Below are positions 61,965 to 64,000 of a stretch of 64,000 nt of DNA, piece by piece. Each line of letters opens with the position of its first letter. Positions within the stretch are counted from its first letter, which is position 1. The stretch comes from Deltaproteobacteria bacterium (lineage in GTDB: Bacteria > Myxococcota_A > Polyangia > DRWM01 > JAAZOP01). The position numbers and the translations under genes were made by a program. The notes below the pieces were generated by a model. The model was not told the DNA's origin, ran no database searches, and was given only the letters and a program-made list of their open reading frames with translations. Where the stretch lies: the NCBI GenBank assembly GCA_016218815.1, contig JACRCX010000069.1, positions 25,581-89,580 of the forward strand, given 5' to 3'.

Positions 61965-63014
61965 TCAGCGAGTCAGCGCCTCGCCCAGGATGGCCAGGCC
62001 AGTCCGCAGGCACTCGTCCTCGGCCGACCATGAAACCCGCATCGTGCCGGGGGCGCCGAAGAAATGGCCGGGGGCGAAGAGCAGGCCGTGCTGCGCCAGA
62101 AGACGCTCGGCCAGCGCCAGCAGGTCGGGCGGGTCGGCGACACGGATCAGGCCGAAGATGCCGGCCGAAGGCTCGATCCACGACAGCCGCGGATGGTCCG
62201 CGACCCAGCGCGCCACGACCGAGCGTTTCTCCGCCGACGCCATCCGTCGCGCCCGCTCGGCCAGCATGGGAAGCGCGAGGGCGCGTTTCGCCCACGCCGC
62301 GCTCGACGGCGCCAGCACGGACAGCGTCACCTGCGCGTCGCGCGCCCGGCGCACGACATCCGGGGGCCCGGCAAACCAGCCGCCGCGCGCCCATCCCAGC
62401 CCCTCGAACTTCGTGACGCTGTCCGCGACGAGGATCTCGCGGTCGGCGCGCCGGCACGACGGCGTGCCGTGGAAGCGGTGGTAGACCTCGTTGACCAGCA
62501 GCCGCGCGCCGGCCTCGCGCGCGACCGCCGCCACGGCAGCGATCGTCGCCGGCGCCGAGTACGCTCCGGTCGGGTTGTTCGGCTCCGTGACGATCACGAG
62601 CTTCGTGCCCGGACCTAGCGCCTCCCGAACGACGTCGGGCTCGAGCTTCCAGCCGGCCTCTTCCCGCCGGTCGAGGCGGTCGACCGCGGCGCCGAAGGCG
62701 GCCGGAATGTGCTCGAGCGGCTCGTAAGCGGGGCGTTCGACCAGGGCCCGGTCGCCTGGCGAGAGCAGCGCGGCGCAGGCCAGGGTCATGGCGCCCGTCG
62801 CGCCCGACGCGGCGGTCACCTCGTCGGCGCCCCACCCTTCCCTCCCGGCGACGAACTCGGAGAGTGCTGTCCACGTGCAGAAGTCGTCCACGACCTCGGG
62901 CGCACCGACCTCGGCCGCCGAGATCCTCGGCGTGCCGCTGGTGGCGAGATCGCAGCGCAGGTCGTGGTACTTGGAGATGGCCCAATTGAGGTACTCCGTG
63001 GCGGCGACGGTCAT
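61965..63014 (-). CDS. Aminotransferase class I/II, PLP-dependent
   Basis: 349-aa fold-type I aminotransferase-like enzyme. The phosphate/substrate region TAASGATGAMTLACAALLSPGD, the PLP-contact EPNNPTGAY and the lysine region DSVTKFEGLGWARGGW (Schiff-base Lys in SVTKFEG) are present, and the C-terminal GTMRVSWSAEDE provides the conserved Arg. The start at ATG 63014 gives a typical length; a longer frame upstream to 63176 is low-complexity. A near-leaderless promoter lies at 63021-63050. Substrate unknown; it stands alone. Confidence 0.88.
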   Translation of the reverse strand: MTVAATEYLNWAISKYHDLRCDLATSGTPRISAAEVGAPEVVDDFCTWTALSEFVAGREGWGADEVTAASGATGAMTLACAALLSPGDRALVERPAYEPLEHIPAAFGAAVDRLDRREEAGWKLEPDVVREALGPGTKLVIVTEPNNPTGAYSAPATIAAVAAVAREAGARLLVNEVYHRFHGTPSCRRADREILVADSVTKFEGLGWARGGWFAGPPDVVRRARDAQVTLSVLAPSSAAWAKRALALPMLAERARRMASAEKRSVVARWVADHPRLSWIEPSAGIFGLIRVADPPDLLALAERLLAQHGLLFAPGHFFGAPGTMRVSWSAEDECLRTGLAILGEALTR

Positions 63015-63020
63015 GGCGCG

Positions 63021-63050
63021 GAGGTAACGTCCGCGCGCCGCGGAAGTCAA
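63021..63050 (-). promoter_or_regulatory. Near-leaderless promoter for the aminotransferase
   Basis: On the minus strand TTGACT (63050-63045), 18-nt spacer, TACCTC (63026-63021). The ATG at 63014 is 6 nt downstream of the -10 box, so transcription would start at the start codon. Confidence 0.5.
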
Positions 63051-63244
63051 CAGGGAGGAGGCGGGCGCGGGTGGCTGCCAGCCGGCAGCCGGTGGCGGCG
63101 AGGCGCAGGCCGGTGCGCGCGAAGCGCGCCGCCGGCCATGCCCGCCGACTACGGAGCGTGTCGTGTCCCTCCGCACGGCAATCCAGCACGGAGCAGGTTG
63201 CGGCGCGAGGCCGCTGACTCGACCGCCGATTCGGTCGATTCGGC

Positions 63245-63273
63245 TTGCGCCACGCGATTCGGCATGCTAACCA
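63245..63273 (+). promoter_or_regulatory. Promoter candidate for the terminal secreted-protein gene
   Basis: TTGCGC (63245-63250), 17-nt spacer, TAACCA (63268-63273). The leader would be about 80 nt to the ATG at 63359. Confidence 0.35.
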
Positions 63274-63358
63274 CGCGGTGCCGCGTCCGGCTTCTGTGCG
63301 TCAGGCACCCGGGCGTTCGGCGAATATTTTCCTGAGGGGTGGTGGGGATGGAGGCGCC

Positions 63359-63922
63359 ATGTCACGCAAGTGGGCAGTGTCCGTCGTCGTCGCTTTCCTG
63401 GTGTTTTCGGTCGCGTCCAGCGCGTGGGCGCAGGCCGAACTGACGGGAAGTCCCATCCAGTACGTCGGAATGAGCAGCTACGGCACGATGATCAATTCCG
63501 CAACGCATAGCATTCTCTACTTCGAGCCGGGTGGAGCGTGCGCCGGCGACACCTTCTATCCGGGCACCCCCTACCACGCGATCTGGCTCGAGGCGACCGG
63601 GGGCGGATCCACTTTCTCGGTCAGGAACGATCCCGGCGGGACCGGCACCGTGCAGATCCCGACGGTCAGCGGGCCGACCGTGTCGGGGCGCACGATCACC
63701 TGGACGGGGCGCTACGTCAGCGGAGCGCGCGCCGTGACGATCCAGGAGACGTACAGCTACGAGTCCGCCGACCCGTACCTGCGCATCGAAGTCGTGTTGA
63801 CCAACAGCGGCACGGTGGATCTGTCCAACGTCTACTTCGAGATCGGAGGTGACCCCGACCACCCGAATCCCGCTGTAGCGGGAGGGACGTTTCCAGGGGG
63901 GCTTGGCAACCCATCGATCTGA
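63359..63922 (+). CDS. Secreted protein, possibly frameshifted or extending beyond the window
   Basis: 187-aa exported protein. Signal peptide VSVVVAFLVFSVASSAWAQ, then a beta-rich domain with repeated SGRTITWTGRYVSGARAVTI and YLRIEVVLTNSGTVDLSNVYF units, as in Ig-like or cohesin-like secreted folds. GGAGG precedes the ATG at 63359. It stops after GGLGNPSI, directly following a run of six G (about 63896-63901). A shift there would open a frame that continues GQTRVGFTWRV to the end of the window. It may therefore be longer or frame-disrupted. Confidence 0.6.
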   Translation: MSRKWAVSVVVAFLVFSVASSAWAQAELTGSPIQYVGMSSYGTMINSATHSILYFEPGGACAGDTFYPGTPYHAIWLEATGGGSTFSVRNDPGGTGTVQIPTVSGPTVSGRTITWTGRYVSGARAVTIQETYSYESADPYLRIEVVLTNSGTVDLSNVYFEIGGDPDHPNPAVAGGTFPGGLGNPSI

Positions 63923-64000
63923 TGTCGGTTTTCGGCAAGGCCAGACGCGCGTCGGTTTCACCTGGCGGGTGAAGTCATGCGGCGGCGGAATTTCCTTGAC

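Larger units (their letters stand above)
63015..63358. other. 344-nt divergent intergenic region
   Basis: It holds the promoter pair for the aminotransferase (63021-63050), a GC-rich stretch with CAGCCGGCAGCCGG units and a hairpin of GCGCGC arms around GAA (about 63113-63127), and a candidate promoter at 63245-63273 for the secreted-protein gene. No gene is supported. Confidence 0.5.

Overview
The window is very GC-rich bacterial DNA. It codes on both strands with few gaps, many ATGA and TGATG stop/start overlaps, and a strong G/C preference at third codon positions. Several traits point to a deltaproteobacterial or Myxococcota-like organism: large Cys-rich MopE-type repeat lipoproteins, FG-GAP/VCBS surface proteins (one with a MYXO-CTERM-like Cys/transmembrane/Arg tail), an N-terminally cytosolic Ser/Thr kinase with a large extracytoplasmic part, TPR-PEGA proteins, and many predicted lipoproteins. 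A tungsten-type aldehyde:ferredoxin oxidoreductase cluster suggests anaerobic or facultative metabolism. I saw no rRNA, tRNA, CRISPR array, insertion sequence or prophage.

Layout. 1-4.2 kb: giant MopE/FG-GAP lipoprotein. 4.2-14.2 kb: housekeeping genes (two DedA proteins, HAD 5'-nucleotidase, NAD kinase, orphan TupA-like tungstate-binding protein, M3 peptidase, DUF6600-like protein, apt-surE). 14.2-19.4 kb: UbiB-family kinase, TonB-dependent receptor, DsrE protein, outer-membrane protein. 19.5-28.7 kb: run of co-directional envelope genes (Ser/Thr kinase, TPR-PEGA, small lipoprotein, FG-GAP/MYXO-CTERM protein running in frame into a SurA_N-like lipoprotein, coiled-coil membrane protein). 28.7-34.4 kb: an AT-richer, partly decayed stretch (Cys-rich mini protein, sulfotransferase, frameshifted lipoprotein, secreted proteins, ECF sigma factor with a 14-G tract, remnant ORF). 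34.4-46.4 kb: exported pyroglutamyl-peptidase, TamA-TamB pair, PLP decarboxylase. 46.5-52.4 kb: second Cys-rich lipoprotein, V4R hybrid histidine kinase, small exported proteins. 52.6-55.8 kb: small accessory island (AAA_21 ATPase plus TOPRIM-like partner, and a DUF433/DUF5615 toxin-antitoxin pair). 55.9-61.9 kb: divergent cluster of zinc ribbon, AOR, Fe-S protein, MoaD/ThiS protein and MetF against IclR regulator, Fe-S protein and MetV. 62-64 kb: aminotransferase and an incomplete secreted protein.

How the genes may work together. The AOR cluster is the clearest metabolic unit: a tungsten/molybdenum-pterin oxidoreductase, its Fe-S electron-transfer proteins, a sulfur carrier, and both halves (MetF and MetV) of an Fe-S-linked methylenetetrahydrofolate reductase, split over divergent operons under an IclR regulator. 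The orphan tungstate-binding protein 48 kb away may feed it. TamA-TamB, the TonB receptor and the many lipoproteins belong to envelope biogenesis and the cell surface. The ATPase/TOPRIM-like pair looks like a two-gene defence-type module.

A recurring promoter form was found by eye at more than ten gene starts: -35 TTGCCC-like, 16-18 nt spacer, -10 TAGACT or TACCTT-like. Several put the expected transcription start at or next to the start codon. Several dispersed intergenic repeats are present, including a 49-nt CGCAAAGG element in two copies 25 kb apart and a triple-hairpin element that forms the 5' end of a large gene.
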